DNA from: Cryptomeria japonica
Lineage: Eukaryota; Streptophyta; Pinopsida; Cupressales; Cupressaceae
Length of the DNA: 64,000 nucleotides
Assembly (NCBI RefSeq): GCF_030272615.1
Contig: NC_081405.1
Span: forward strand, 476,621,508 to 476,685,507
Direction: 5' to 3'
Below are positions 1 through 11,837 of the stretch, in pieces; positions within the stretch are counted from its first letter, which is position 1; every line of letters starts with the position of its first letter. Below the pieces are notes generated by a model. It saw nothing but the letters and a program-made list of their open reading frames with translations. It was not told the DNA's origin and searched no databases. The position numbers and the translations under genes were made by a program.

Positions 1-308
1 CCCAGAATAATTTAAATGCAATTTAAATATTTGACTTTTCCTTGACTTTAATTAGCGACAATTTAATTAAGTTAATTAGGTTAACTCATTAAATTGCGAG
101 GACCCTCTTAGGGAATAATTAGCACTCATTTTTAATGTCGCCCTTTTGAGTGAGTTAGTTAATCCAATGTTAGTGAACAATTCTACTTACATCTTAGTTA
201 AGATAAAACTTAATTGATTTCATTATAGTGTAGACTATTTTGAGAGTTTATGTGGTTCAAAAAAAAAATTTGTTGTAATGTTTTTGCCCAAAAGTTTGGG
301 CTTGACAC
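1..308 (+). repeat. 3' end of a large LTR, related to the LARD LTR at 26456-39623
   Basis: The last 40 bases or so (about 265-308) match, in reverse complement, the terminus of the LARD LTR at 26456: both contain CCCAAAAGTTTGGGC followed by an end in TGACA. Further in, a CTTTTGAGTGA segment near 145 also has a counterpart there (around 26680, reversed). The body is AT-rich and has no reading frame. The left part lies outside the window. It appears to have landed in the copia-type LTR that resumes at 309; the target duplication cannot be checked because only one side is present. Confidence 0.5.
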
Positions 309-942
309 TTAGTGTTATCTAAATCCTCTAACCAGGTGATCCATTAGCTTGGATTTCAAATCCTCTATCGAGGTTACTCCTAACAGGGTATTGCTTCTAA
401 TAGGGCATTATAGTCAATCCCTTAACCGAGTGGTCTCTAACAGGATTTGTTCTGAATAGGACTTATTGTAAAGATTTAACAAGCTTGGCTCCTAACAGGG
501 CAAACTTTAGAAGAGTTCAAAATACTTGTGGGTATTCATCCCCATCATGGTTTTTCCCATTTAGGTTTCCACGTGAAAATCATTGTGTCAAGTGGTGAAT
601 GTTTTTGTGGTTATGTTTGATATGGTTAATTTTCTTAACAACTAAATCCACTTAGATATGATATGATGACCGACAAAAATTTGAAATGAGCTTTTACTTT
701 GGTTAGTAAAGTATTTAGATGTTTTGGTTAAAAGGTTTTGAGATTTTAAGAGTTGTTTTACTATTATTTTGTTATGACAGTCAACAGGTTTACTTGACAG
801 TCATATGCAATTTGTCAATTCTAAGTTTTGTCTTGAGAGGTTGTTTTTGTTTGGTGAAACGTTTATTTTATTTTTCTATCTACTAATTCACCCCCCCCAT
901 CTTAGTAGTTTACCAGATCCTTATTGATTTATCATACCATCA
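309..942 (+). repeat. Downstream part of a copia-type LTR
   Basis: It shows the module shared by the copia-type LTRs here: repeated short motifs of the form CCTCTAACNNGGT or CTCCTAACAGGG (about 320-505), then a TGGTTTTTCCCATTTAGG / TTTCCACGTGAAAATC block (about 548-585), then a poly-C run followed by CTTAGTA (about 890-910). The right end is tentatively placed at the CA near 942. No TATA region is present because the upstream half is cut off by the large LTR at 1-308. No primer binding site follows, so this is a 3' or solo LTR rather than a 5' LTR. Confidence 0.6.
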
Positions 943-2156
943 TGTTGTGCTATGGTGATTTTTTTGGAAAAATGCATTTCATACGTAGATCACCTAAAAT
1001 CTTTTGTAGATCCCAATCCTAAAGATGTTAATGGAAAACTTAATACTTGTACCTATCCTAGGGTATCTAATGTGAATGAAGAAAGAGCTAATACTCCTAT
1101 CAATCATCTCTCTAAGGGAGAGAAAGAATTGAAGAGAAACATGACCCAATCTTCTTCTCATACACATACCCTTGTGCAAGGGGGCAAGATCAAAATATCG
1201 GTGTTTCTATCTCTCTAGATCCTCCTTATTCTTCTAGAGCCTATCTTAAACATCAAAAAAATTGTAGAGAAGATGATGTTATGCATTTCAGTCACGATCT
1301 CTCTCCTCATATAATATTTAGCAAATATGAGGCCTTTGATGATAAGGATATTTCTTCCCAATCTACCAAAGAGGATATGCATGATGAAAAAAAAGAAAAT
1401 CCTCCTCTACAAGACATTCCTTCTAAACATTCTTACACTACAAACTTCAAAGAAATTTATTACAATGTTCCCCTGCCTTCTCAATTAAAAAATTCCTATA
1501 GCAATGGCTATAACATAATATCCAAATAAGTTTTTAGAGGACAAGAACTTGGATAATTTGAACAAGGAATTCAAGTTCCTATAAACCCTCCTGCACAAAT
1601 TAGTATACAAGGCCCAGGACATGATAATAATTCTCCTATGGATGACGTCCTTAGGATTCAATAATTTAAAGAAAATATTTCAAGACAAAGGATTTGTAGA
1701 GAGTCTAAAGGTGCTTCTTCTTCAAAAACTCCTTTTTGTTCATTTCATCAAACTCATGATCACCATGCCGATGATTGTCTTGATTTTCAAAACTTAGTAA
1801 AAGAACTTATCGATAGTAGTAAGGTTAAAATCATGGATGAAAATCCTTCTTATTCTAATAACAACACTTGTCCTCAATCTCAATTCAATAAGCCTACAGC
1901 TATTGATGATCAAGAAAAAATAGCTACTCAAATCTTTTGGAAATTGAAGTATGACAAGAATGTTGTTTTTCCTTTTGTGAAGTTTAGCAGTAAGAATAAA
2001 GAAGGAAATGGATATTGTCTTTTTCATCATGGTGGTTATCATTCTCTTGGAAAGTGTAAAGAATTTAAGGAATTTGTTCAAGAACAATATGATATGGCTC
2101 ATATATGTCTATCAATAGATCTTGCTCTTTTTATAGGTAAAAAGGTAGTGCCTTAG
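943..2156 (+). pseudogene. Decayed Ty3/gypsy-type gag relic with two CHHC knuckles
   Basis: One frame runs from about 1281 to the stop at 2154-2156, broken by three internal stops (near 1527, 1555 and 1662). It encodes two zinc-knuckle-like motifs, CSFHQTHDHHADDC and CLFHHGGYHSLGKC, each with exact CX2HX4HX4C spacing, the histidine-for-cysteine variant found in many plant Ty3 Gag proteins. Each is followed by a short acidic/aliphatic helix (FQNLVKELID; FKEFVQEQYD). A Ser/Lys-rich linker precedes the first knuckle. The 952-1218 stretch lies in another frame and is probably the N-terminal part after a frameshift. The gypsy gag at 61464-62708 carries the same knuckle type. No pol follows. The family assignment rests on the knuckles alone. 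Confidence 0.55.
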
Positions 2157-3070
2157 CACTCCTTTCACACTCATGTTGCTCCTCACCCTATGACAAAAGT
2201 AGTTAAATTTATTAGGGGCTGTTTGTCATTATAAGTGGTGCTTTTACAATTTCAAATATCTTGGTGTAGCAACATGATCTTCTTTTATCTCTATCCTATC
2301 CCTTGTCTTTAAGTTTCACCATTTCCTTTATGGATTGCATTGTTCATAACTTGATATCCTTTCTTGCATAGAATTATCCTTCATGCAAGTACATATGTGT
2401 CCCTTGTTAGGACCTATTATTTTCTTGAAATGGCACATCTCTTATGGATAATCTCTCCTAAGGAAATTCATGATTCTTCCCCTTATCTATCCTTGTCTTC
2501 TTGCTTGGGGGTGCAAGGGTGGCTTCTTCCCTTTCTTTCTATCAATCTAAAATATCACTATTCCCTCTGGGATTTTGTATTTTTCATATGTTGATATCCT
2601 TTCTTGCATAAAATGACATGCCTTTTATGACTAATCCCTCCTTATGGGATTTTGTGATCTCTCTTTCTTTCTCTCTCTCTCTCTCTTTAATATTACCTCT
2701 TCTTTAGAGTTGCAGTTTACTTATTTACTAATGTCTTTTCTTACATTGGATATTTATTCATGCAAGTACATTGTGCATTTGTTTATGTTTAATCTCTCCT
2801 TAGATGTTGTTTAATTCTTCTCATTGTCCTTACACTTAGGGGGCAATGATTTCTTTCTCTTTCCCTCTCTAAGGATCCACTTTTCCTTTGTTGAGTTGTG
2901 TTTTCTTATGATTTGATGTCACTCCTTATGTGAAGTTGTTATCTCAAGGATTCTCTCTTATACAAGAAGTGTAAGTCCTTGGCTACAACCTCTTCATCAC
3001 TTGGCAATGTACATTTATCATAAACTCACCCCCTCACATTGGTTCAAAAGTGTGTCATCCTTCATCAATA
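2157..3070. other. AT/CT-rich non-coding stretch with imperfect direct repeats
   Basis: No supported gene. The phrase TTGATATCCTTTCTTGCAT occurs near 2351 and again near 2592, and CATGCAAGTACAT near 2383 and 2758, indicating old direct repeats with a period of roughly 240-375 bp. A short CT microsatellite lies at about 2658-2687. Confidence 0.45.
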
Positions 3071-3076
3071 ATATCT

Positions 3077-4380
3077 TGTTGGCAACAACAATGAAGGAAA
3101 ACTAAGAGGAGGGGGTGAATCAGTTTTCATCAGTTCAAACAACTTAAGCACAATTTCAAATCTAATCAACTACAACAATAAATAAGATAAACATAATAAC
3201 AACAATACACATAACACTGATATTTTGACGTAGAAAACCTGGTTAAGGAAAAAATCATGGTGGGAACCTACCTAGAATAAGATGATACTCTACAGTAGTT
3301 TGTGAAAATATTACAATGGGGAATGCACATGCATTTAGGAACACTTCCTAGAGTTCACTGCTCAAAATAAGAAGATACCCCTAAAGGATATAACCCTAGG
3401 GAAGGCTCATTACCTTACAAAGATTTAGACAACAATCTAGATTACATGAACTGAAAGAAGAACATCTCCTATTGCCTAATGATAGTAATGGTTAAGCACA
3501 TTTGTCTACCCTACAACAATCTCTACTCTACACTTCACACCAAAACATGAATTCACTTTTTCACACATACACCACTCTCTAATAACAGAGACATAACAAT
3601 CATACTCAAATTACATGAATATAACACCCATTTATACAAATCATTAACCTTGACTACAAGGTCGACTCAACCCTTAAGACCTAATTACAAAATTACATCA
3701 CATGATACATAGATCAACCATTGGACCAATAAAATGGTGTTGGTGACATAGCATGGACCCAAATCAAATCCTCAATAAAGAAACACCACTATAAATATCA
3801 CCAAGATCAACCCCAACACGCTACATCAACGAAATGTTTCATAACATGAATAATATCATCGGACCCATAAGATCTTCAATAACACACTCAATGATCAATG
3901 CCGACCAACAAAAAAAATAGGACACGATTAGGAAACACCAACTAGAACATTAGAACCCTCTGAAATAGCTGCACCAACACCACTTAATCAAATCTTCATC
4001 AATCAATATGTTGATACTCAAGAACACTCAAACAACAATAACTGGGACTAGAAAGTTAACTTGTGGAGCACCAAATCATGAACCATCTGAATTCAAGATA
4101 CATGAACATCCCAAACAATATCCCAAATCTGCAACACAATATATAATCATTCTGGAGCACAACGGATCAAATACCAGAACTCTAACACTGAACAGTGAAA
4201 AACCAATCTTTATACTGGAATCCATAACTCAATCAAATCACCACATAGCATTATGAAATCAATACTGAAATAAAAAATCCACATAAACACATCTACAATA
4301 TACCAACCAGATCAACTCTCTATAGTCACCAAAAGATAGGAATATGTTGACATCAATGACAACATATCCCAGTGACAACA
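3077..4380 (-). repeat. Solo LTR, copia-type, minus strand, with target duplication
   Basis: The element starts TGTTGGC and ends GACAACA on the plus strand and is flanked by ATATC at 3071-3075 and ATATC at 4381-4385, with one extra T before the left end. Read on the minus strand it has the family layout: TGTTGTC start, a TATAAAT box, the block equivalent to GTTCCCACC...TTAACCAGG, and a C-rich stretch near the end (seen as GAGGAGGGGGTGAAT at 3108-3122). Its sequence parallels the LTR at 11850-12961, including a shared GAGCAGTGA / CTCTAGGAAGTG region. No internal domain lies on either side, so it is a solo LTR left by LTR-LTR recombination. Confidence 0.8.
3630..3636 (-). promoter_or_regulatory. 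TATA box candidate of the minus-strand solo LTR
   Basis: TATAAAT on the minus strand, mid-LTR, at the position where the related LTRs carry TATAAGG or TATATAA. Confidence 0.35.
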
Positions 4381-4385
4381 ATATC

Positions 4386-5014
4386 CGACATCTCTTTCAC
4401 CTAGAAATAGGGGGAAGGTATGAATTCCTATTTCCCTTGCTTTCTTTTGGTAGAATATGTTATATTTGATCAAGAAACTCCTCTTGGAGGTAGATGTATT
4501 TTAAGAAAAGATATATTTTCCTCCAAGGATCCCCTTTACACTTGTTGCAAGATATCTATTTTTCAACTATCTTATCCTTGCTTGGAGAGTATCTCCTCTT
4601 TAGCTTGGATTTATGACATTGTTCCCTAAAGGATATCTCCTTGGTGTTGAAGGTTGGTATCCTTGTTTCTATCTTCCTTAAGACATCAACATAAGGCTAT
4701 GTTGACATATTAAGGGAGAGGGGGCACCATATCACTCCCTTTGTACCATATTGTACTATATTCTTGCATATCACTCTTCCATGTCTTAAACGGGGTGTTC
4801 ATTCTTGAAACTAGAGAACTTCATGCCTAAAAATAGATGCAACATTTGATGTCTTAGATGGGGTTACATATCACCAAAACTAGAGAAAAACTTACATTGG
4901 ATGTCCTTGAAACTAGACATGCATCTATCTTAATTGGGGTTACACATTCTCAAAAAAATCTTACACAAGATGTTCCCGAGGTTAGACATTCACCCCTTGC
5001 CATTAGCACACACA
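4386..5014. other. Non-coding stretch with degenerate repeats
   Basis: No gene supported. A purine-rich GGGAGAGGGGGCACC run (about 4713-4727) looks like a polypurine tract but has no LTR after it. From about 4770 a phrase resembling GATGTCTTAGATGGGGTTACA recurs in decayed form (near 4788, 4850 and 4925), merging into the 26-bp array at 5015. The 5' LTR expected in front of the gag relic at 5256 is absent. Confidence 0.4.
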
Positions 5015-5118
5015 TTTGCACACACATTCACCCCTTGAAATTTGCACACACATTCACCCCTTGGCATTTGCACACACATTCTCCCCTTGTAATTTTCACA
5101 CACATTCACCTCTTGGTA
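5015..5118. repeat. Tandem array, 4 x 26 bp
   Basis: Four head-to-tail units begin at 5015, 5041, 5067 and 5093, each of the form TTTGCACACACATTCACCCC plus six variable bases. The first two differ only in the final bases; the fourth begins TTTTCAC. Partial units precede the array (from about 4987). Since 26 is not a multiple of 3, the His/Thr/Pro-rich reading frames across it are artefacts. Confidence 0.9.
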
Positions 5119-5255
5119 TTTTCATTTACTTTACATGTCTTAAACAAGTTGAAGCACACTCAAAACTAGAGGAAACAAACTCTCAAACGGGGTGCTATAC
5201 ACTTGAAACCAGACATCACTTGCACACACACATGAAGATCTGGGAAGGTATTTTA

Positions 5256-6411
5256 ATGGATTCTAGTAGTCTTAGACAACAACTACTTGTTGCACTTGAT
5301 GATCTTGATCAGTCCAAAGCCAAAGTTTAGGAATTGAAAAGAAATATTAAGGATGCTGAAAATTTCATTTAGTCATTAAAGGAGCAACTGAGTAGGTCCA
5401 AGGAAAAGATAAAGGAGGTTGTTGATCATCTTAAGCAAAAAGAAAAACTAAGAATGGATGATAAAGCCCTGAAGGAAAAGATAGAAGAATGTGAGAATCT
5501 TGCCAAAGATAATGCAGTTCAGACGAATGAGATGGAAGACATTGTGATGAAATTGAAAAGAGAGGTTGAAGGAAGGAAGAAGAATGAGGAAAATATTTCT
5601 CACTGCTTTAAAGAAAAATTTAAAGAATGTTTCAGACTTGAGAATGATAATGGACAGTTGATAAGTGACCTTCAAGATGCTAGAAAACATGAGGAAGATA
5701 TTGGAAATCATATCCTACTTCTTAAGTTTGAATGAGTACAAGGAGAAGTTATGGATCAGCTTAGCCAAGCTTTATAAAATGCTTGCAAGTTAGAATAATC
5801 CCAATGAAACACAAGGTCTTGGATTTGAGAAAGGTGAAAGCTCCAAATCAACAAAATAGAAGAACAAATCAAGAAAGTCTCTCGTAAGGCAACCTAATGC
5901 TTATAAGTTTAATGGTAATTGTTTTGTTTGCAATAAATTTGGTCACATGGCTAGTCAATATAGAAATAGGATTAATAATAACAGTCCATATTTTATCGAT
6001 AAATGTTTTAAATGCAACAAATATGGTCATAATAAAAATGTATGGAGAAGTGTGATGAATAACTTTTTGAATAGAAGAAATGTCAAATGTTATGTCTGTG
6101 GTATGTTTGGGCATGTTTCTAATTAGTGCAGATCAAGAATAAATCATATGAACTTCGAACATATGCAAGGAAAATTTGTTTTCTATGCTTGCAATAAATC
6201 CGGTCACATTGCAAAGTATTGCAAAAGTAGAAATGTGAATCAGAGAGGTCCAGAAGACAAGAACAAGAATGTGAAGGCAGATAAGAAAGGTAAAGGAAAA
6301 GATGAAGAGATCAGAGATTAGATGAAGAAGACATGGGTTAAGAAGAGTGATTCAAAGGTAGGAAGTGGGTCCGCACCTTATTCCAGTGCTATAACCTCAT
6401 TTGATAACTAA
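5256..6411 (+). pseudogene. Decayed Gag-like coiled-coil/zinc-knuckle protein (non-autonomous element)
   Basis: From ATG 5256 a frame with several stops encodes a strongly charged coiled coil (about 5256-5735, many E/K/L heptads). After a frameshift near 5740-5870 the next frame to the stop at 6409-6411 carries four knuckle positions: CFVCNKFGHMASQY, CFKCNKYGHNKNVW, CYVCGMFGHVSN-stop-C and YACNKSGHIAKYC. Three have lost a cysteine and one contains a stop codon. Order and spacing match the better preserved copy at 15745-17001, including the YKFNGNC / YRFNGNC lead-in. A basic K/D/E-rich tail follows. This is the Gag of a pol-less LTR element, certainly inactive. Confidence 0.75.
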
Positions 6412-7820
6412 AATAAGGCATTCGGCCTTGCGGGATGCAATCACGAAAATCTTATTAAACCCCCTATTTGAGATCTATGCCTAATTCTGAGAGGTTGCAG
6501 AGGTGTATGTGATGATCACAGATATTTATGATGGATTTTTGAAAGAGTTCGAGCACATTTGAAGATTCAAACAAGAATACCTGAGAGATACAAAGTATCC
6601 AGATGTATTAGGGATAAGAGAATTTATTATACCTAAAAGTTAGGTTTGCGAAGGATAAAAAATGAACCTATTCGTTTCTCACTTTGCATTTGAAGCGAGA
6701 GAGAAAAAGAGCATAGTGAAGTATAATTTTTAGAGATTCAAAGAAAAAATAAGATTTGGCATGCGATCTTGCATCCGGTTGAAAGGTATTTATCACTGAA
6801 ACCCCTTTTAGTTGAAGTTTAAAATTTGAAATTGGTGAGATGGTTGCATCTGGCACTGTGACTCCTTTGGTTGTTGAAATCATTGAGCATGAATGACCAA
6901 ACTTCAAGAATCATCTATTCATTTTGATGGATGATGATCCTAAGAATGTCTTTTCATCGTTTCCCTATAGAGTATTTCATGTTGAATACATTAGGGTTTA
7001 CATACTCTATCCCATTAAGGAATTGGGAAGCTCTAACATGCCGAATCTTTACAATAATCTACTATCTGATAAGTGTTCAATATTGAAACCAAAATTTCAA
7101 GGATTGGAAGACAAGAATTTTGCACACTTTGTTAGGTTTCTGATGTTCTATGAATAGGGAGCCGAGTACATGATGAATCTATGTGGTTAGACAATCCCCA
7201 CAAGATTACCAAGAAAGTTATTCAAGATGTGACAGGATTGTGTGCATCTGGTGAGCTGCCATTATTGAAAGCAACAAAGAATGACATTATTACTAATGCA
7301 ACCAGGTCAAAATTTAACAAACGGGTGATGACAATTAACAAAATCTTGGAGCATGACATCAGGTTTGCAACAATGGCCATTGGCTACAAGATTTACTATT
7401 CCAATAGAGAAAATTATGTCAAAGATACTGCTATATATGTTGTCTATGAAATGGTGAGAGAAAACAATAAATATGATCTTTGTGAATTGCTCCAGAGTGA
7501 GCTTCTTAAGAATCTGAAGAAGATAAAGGAAAATAAGAAGAATATGTTCAAATATAGAACCCTGATTCTATGCACATTCTTCTACTTCATGAGAGAGATT
7601 TTGAGATTTGGGAAAGTGCAATGGGTATTTGATAGACTAGTAGGAGTTTAGATCTGGGAATACTTATACAATTCTAGTGACTCTAAGGTCTAGAATAAGA
7701 ATCTATGGGGTTATTGTTGGCATATGTGCAGAGTATGTTGACATGATGATATTGTATGTTGTCATTGATGTCAATATGATGAAGAGTGAACCGGTATATT
7801 GAAGTAAGCACTTGCAAGAA

Positions 7821-7908
7821 AACCGGTATATGTGAAAAAGTGGAGCGGTATGTCTATCCAAGTGAACCGATATATGTGAAAAAGTGAAGCAGTATGTTTG
7901 TCCAAGTG
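7821..7908. repeat. Tandem repeat 2 x 44 bp in LTR U3
   Basis: Units 7821-7864 and 7865-7908 both run AACCGGTATATGTGAAAAAG (second: AACCGATATATGTG...) to GTCCAAGTG or ATCCAAGTG, followed by a partial third unit (AACTGGTATG). They lie upstream of the TATA box, where repeated enhancer-like units occur in many LTRs. Confidence 0.8.
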
Positions 7909-8363
7909 AACTGGTATGTTGGAATGTGAACCAGTATATGGAATGTTTTGTATCAAGGTTTCATATGGTATGACTACCGGTTGGTAGTCTTAGCTTCAGG
8001 GTTTCTGGTTGAAGTGTTCTATGCCTATATGATTCAACCGATGACATCGTGTGATGAGTTAGCATTGTGATGAAGAACAAATTGTGTTGCCACGTTAGCC
8101 TTGTGCGCATGAAGGATCTTGCATGAAGGAGATTGATCCTATCTACCTTAGGAATGTGCGAAGTCTCTGTAACTGGTGGAGAATGCGTGATGGGTTATCA
8201 GCCTCCAAGAAGTGGTGAAGAACGAACGTTGGAGAACATCTTGAGATATGTTCAAGACTGTTGTAATCAATGCAATATGATCAATGGTTAGGATTGAACT
8301 GATTGAATTGCTTAACCTAAATGTTTAGGGTTTAGGGTTTATGCTACCGACCTATCTATTTCT

Positions 8364-8370
8364 TATAAGG
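8364..8370 (+). promoter_or_regulatory. TATA box candidate of the 7715-9224 LTR
   Basis: TATAAGG followed by GTCGATGTTG; the same TATAAGG context occurs at 15026 and 25407 in the related LTR pair. Confidence 0.4.
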
Positions 8371-11300
8371 TCGATGTTGTTATTCAGGTTGACGTTGTTG
8401 GCAAATGTTGTGTGTGTATCCAAGTGCAGAGATACGTGATTCTTGCTAGACCAGATAAGAGAATGGATACCTGCAGAGTGTGATTGCAAAAGAAAGAAAC
8501 CAAAGCGGATCTGCATTGGCATTAAGTGTTGTTACTAGATCATTGTAATACATGTTGACCTCTAATCACTTCAACAGTTGGAAAATCCCTTAACAGGGTA
8601 GCTTTAACTAGCTTACTGTAAATCCTTTAACAGGGTGACTCAAAATCATTGAGTTCTAAAAATCCTCTAGCAAGGTAACCTTTAACAGGGTTTAACCCTT
8701 AACCTGGTATTTTAGCCATCCCTTAACCGGGTGATCCCTAGAAGGATCGGTTCCTAACAGAACCTATTATAAGTCTTTAACTGGACTAGGCTCCTAACAG
8801 AGTGGACTTCAAAAGGGTTCAAAGAATAGCTTGTGGGTATTCATCCCCACTGTGGTTTTTCCCAGTTGGGTTTCCATGTGAAAAATATGTGTGTTATTTG
8901 TGATTCTTTTCATGTGATGCTTTGTTATTCTCTATTAAGTGGTAAAGCATGTTGACCCAATAAGTCTTTACATTTCTGTTGAAGTATTACTAGTGTATGC
9001 ATATGGGTGAACTGTAAATAAGATGTTGGATTGTGTGGAAAGCTAAGTTACCAGTTTATGTCTTTCACTGTATTTAACTGGTAGTAATCTGGTTTAGATC
9101 GGTGATATTGCTTGCCAGTCAAGTGCAGTGTTCTAAGTCAAACCAGTTCAAGGAAAAGTGTTTTTCTCAGTACTGATTCACCCCCCCTACCTCTCAGTAC
9201 CAGTTTGGTACTAACTATTCATCATTGATTCATTAGTTATTTCAAAAGTTTCTAGTAAGAGATGCATGAGAGGGAAAGAATCCCTAAGACCTCTATGGAG
9301 AAATATCAAGACACTATTTGTTTTATGGTAGACACTGATGAGCATTTGATGGAAGAAGTAGAACCCATGATAGTATGGATTATGCCTATGGTTTATGAGG
9401 TGGAAGAACAAATTTTGGAACTATATGCACAACATTTGTTGAGTAAATCAGAGGACTCTAATGAAGAGAGATTCAGGACATACAAAGAGAAGAGCTTGAA
9501 ATTGCATCACTAGCTCAAGAAAATGGTGATCCAAAAGAAGGTGAGGATTGAAGTAAAAGCTCTTGCAAAGAGAATGGGGATATCAAAGGAAGTTGTCTGG
9601 AAAGAAAGAGAGGAGAATACTCTCTCTGAGGACTAGACTATGAAGAAAGAGACTAAACCAGAAGCATCTAAGCCTAAGCCTAGGCAAAATAGAAGAAAAA
9701 CTCCCTCCTCTAGTCTTGCAAAGCCTACAAGCAAGCCCAAATCCTTAGTCAAGCTAGCTGGTTGTAGTGAGAAAAAGAGGAAGACAGTAAGATTTGTGAC
9801 CATAGAAGATGAGGAAAACAAATGAGATGAAGGTGTTAAGGAGGTGAAGACTAGAGTTACAAATGCCACCAAAGTCTCTAAGGAGAAACCATCTAGTAAA
9901 GCTAAATCCGGTAAGAAATCAAAATCTGAAACTGATGAAATAATAAAGCAAGGGAAGTTAACTATCATAAGTTTCTGTAACACTACACAAAATTATAGAT
10001 GAGGTTATCAATAATGGAAACTTGAAGCCTTTGACTGAATGGTTTGACAATTGTGATGAAAATGGCAAGAAAGCCTTAGAAGAAGAAACTATAGAATATA
10101 TGAACATAAATAGTAAGGCCTTGATAAAATTAATGTCTGAAATTCCAAAGCATTTGTATGAAATTTTGGATCCAAGGAGGCTAATCGCAAGCAAAGAAGA
10201 TGAATGATTGAAAGAATATGTATTAGTTAATTTATGCTCTATGATTACTGAAGAAGACATTGTTAGGTTACTTAAGTTAGCTAAGGATTAATTTTGGAGT
10301 AAGATCAGAGAATACAATTATGTTCAGAAATACTAATGAGGTTGTGAAGGAAACTAAGAAAATTTTGACAAAAGATCTGCTTGAAAATCAATATGAAGTT
10401 AATCCAGCAAAAGGTCAAGAATAATCTCATCCGGAAGAGAAAAACATGCCATCTCAAGAAGCTGAGAAGACAAAACATGATATTTATTCTACTATGAAAG
10501 ATGACCTAATAGAAAACAATAGTTCTGAAGTGTAGGTAGTTGAGCCAGAAGAAGTTAGGGTTGAGGATGCTGCAAGAGATAAAGATAAAATAGATGCAAA
10601 TGAAGTAGTCAAAGTAGATGAGGATAAGGGAAAGGTTCACAATCCTCCAATCATTGAAGAAACTATGAAGGAAGCAGGAGTAAAGAAGGTTATAGAGAAA
10701 GTGTAGTTTGAGGCCAAGAAGGTAACAATTCCAGAAGCAATAGACACTACAAAGGCAATGAAGGGGAAGTAGATAGTGGATGATCAAAAATTTGTGCAAG
10801 GACTGATTAACCTTGACTCTGTATCACCAATATAGAAGCTTCAGTTAGTATCATTTACCCAAGATAAGGCCAACACAGATCTCTTGAGGTCTCATATAGA
10901 GGATTATGTTGATAAACCTGGCATCTGGTATTTTGGAAAAGTTGATGCCCTCATTTCAAAAGGATACTTCTGACACTCCATCCAAATAGTTAAAAAGTTT
11001 AATCAATTCTATAGATACACATTTTGAGACCCTTGAGAAATCAAATGAGGAGAAGGTTCAAAATGAGTTTATTGCTAAAAGCCTCTAAGGTACTAAAGAA
11101 GATGATTGCAAAAGACATAACCACATTAGGTGTCTGTGTAAAGAGTATACAAGATACTTTGTCTGAAGGTGGGAATTTGTATAAATCATGCTTATCATAG
11201 TCCAAGTTAACTACTGACATTGAGAAGAAGTATAAGGTGCATGGGGATGAGCTAGAATGCACATCTCAATCGGTTGATCCTATGATAGTTTCCTTGAGCA

Positions 11301-11837
11301 CTCATGAAAATCAAGTATTATCACTGCTTGAGAAAATCAGAAGCTTGAGCCATGATCGAGAGAGGATAGTTAGTAGAGTTGAAGAATTAAGGAGTCTCAC
11401 TACTCCTAAGTTGGATGTTATTCTTAGTGCCTTAAAGGATTCTCAAGATGTCCTGGCAAATAATGATCAGACAAACCTAAAGATAATAGAAGCCCAAGCA
11501 TATCTATTTAGTAGTCTGATAACAATTTTGGAGAGCTTGAAGAAGGGCTAGGACAATCACTTAGACACATTGAAGAATTCCTATGCAGACATCTTAAAAT
11601 TTTTGTATGTAAGAACTATGTGTATGTATGTGTATTAAATTTTTGGCTTGAATTTTTGGTTTCTAGAACCCTACCTTTGCCATTGATGTCAAAGGGGAGA
11701 GTAGAAAAGTGGAAATATTGATCTTAGGGGGATTCTTGATTTTTGGAGTCTAGTAGTTAGATTTCTGGTTGCAGTGTATATATTTTTTTGGTTTGGTCCG
11801 ACACAATCATTTTTCACTAAGTGTTGCCATCAATTCC

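Larger units (their letters stand above)
7715..9224 (+). repeat. Copia-type LTR inserted in the accessory ORF relic (probable solo LTR)
   Basis: It starts TGTTGGCAT and ends near ATTCATCA, like the LTR at 14596-15694. Shared modules are a 5' region rich in CCGGTAT motifs, TATAAGG at 8364-8370, the CCTTAACNGGGTGA motif series (about 8588-8800), the TGTGGTTTTTCCCAGTTGG / TTTCCATGTGAAAAA block (about 8850-8882), and a poly-C run before CTCAGTA (about 9180-9200). No PBS or PPT and no internal region adjoin it; the accessory ORF resumes directly after it. The flanks (GTTAT left, TTGAT right) do not form a convincing target duplication, though GTTAT recurs at 9236. Confidence 0.75.
6840..11638 (+). 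pseudogene. Accessory ORF relic of the non-autonomous element, split by an LTR at 7715-9224
   Basis: ATG 6840 opens a frame in the position where the sister copy at 17475 starts. The core (about 7040-7660) aligns closely with 17690-18280: shared features include the VTGLC..GELP motif (VTDFC..GEVP in the sister), MAIGYKIYYSNR (MVIGYRPFSAS), YDLCELLQ (FDLCTSM) and a hydrophobic FFYF stretch. After the inserted LTR the frame resumes near 9230 with MEEVEPM and YEVEEQILELYAQH (sister EVEPMGYEV and MLEGYAS). A Lys/Pro-rich basic region follows (9640-9825). The C-terminal half (11237-11638) is a predicted coiled coil. Many stops and frameshifts are present. The function is unknown. Confidence 0.7.

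Noticed and set aside
4858-5330. Open frames rich in HTHSPL and ICTHIHPL repeats
   Set aside because: They are translations of the 26-bp tandem array, which shifts frame at every unit; no independent coding evidence.
7771-7956. Minus-strand frame with repeated IPVHLDKH and YTGF phrases
   Set aside because: It is an artefact of the 44-bp tandem repeat in the LTR.
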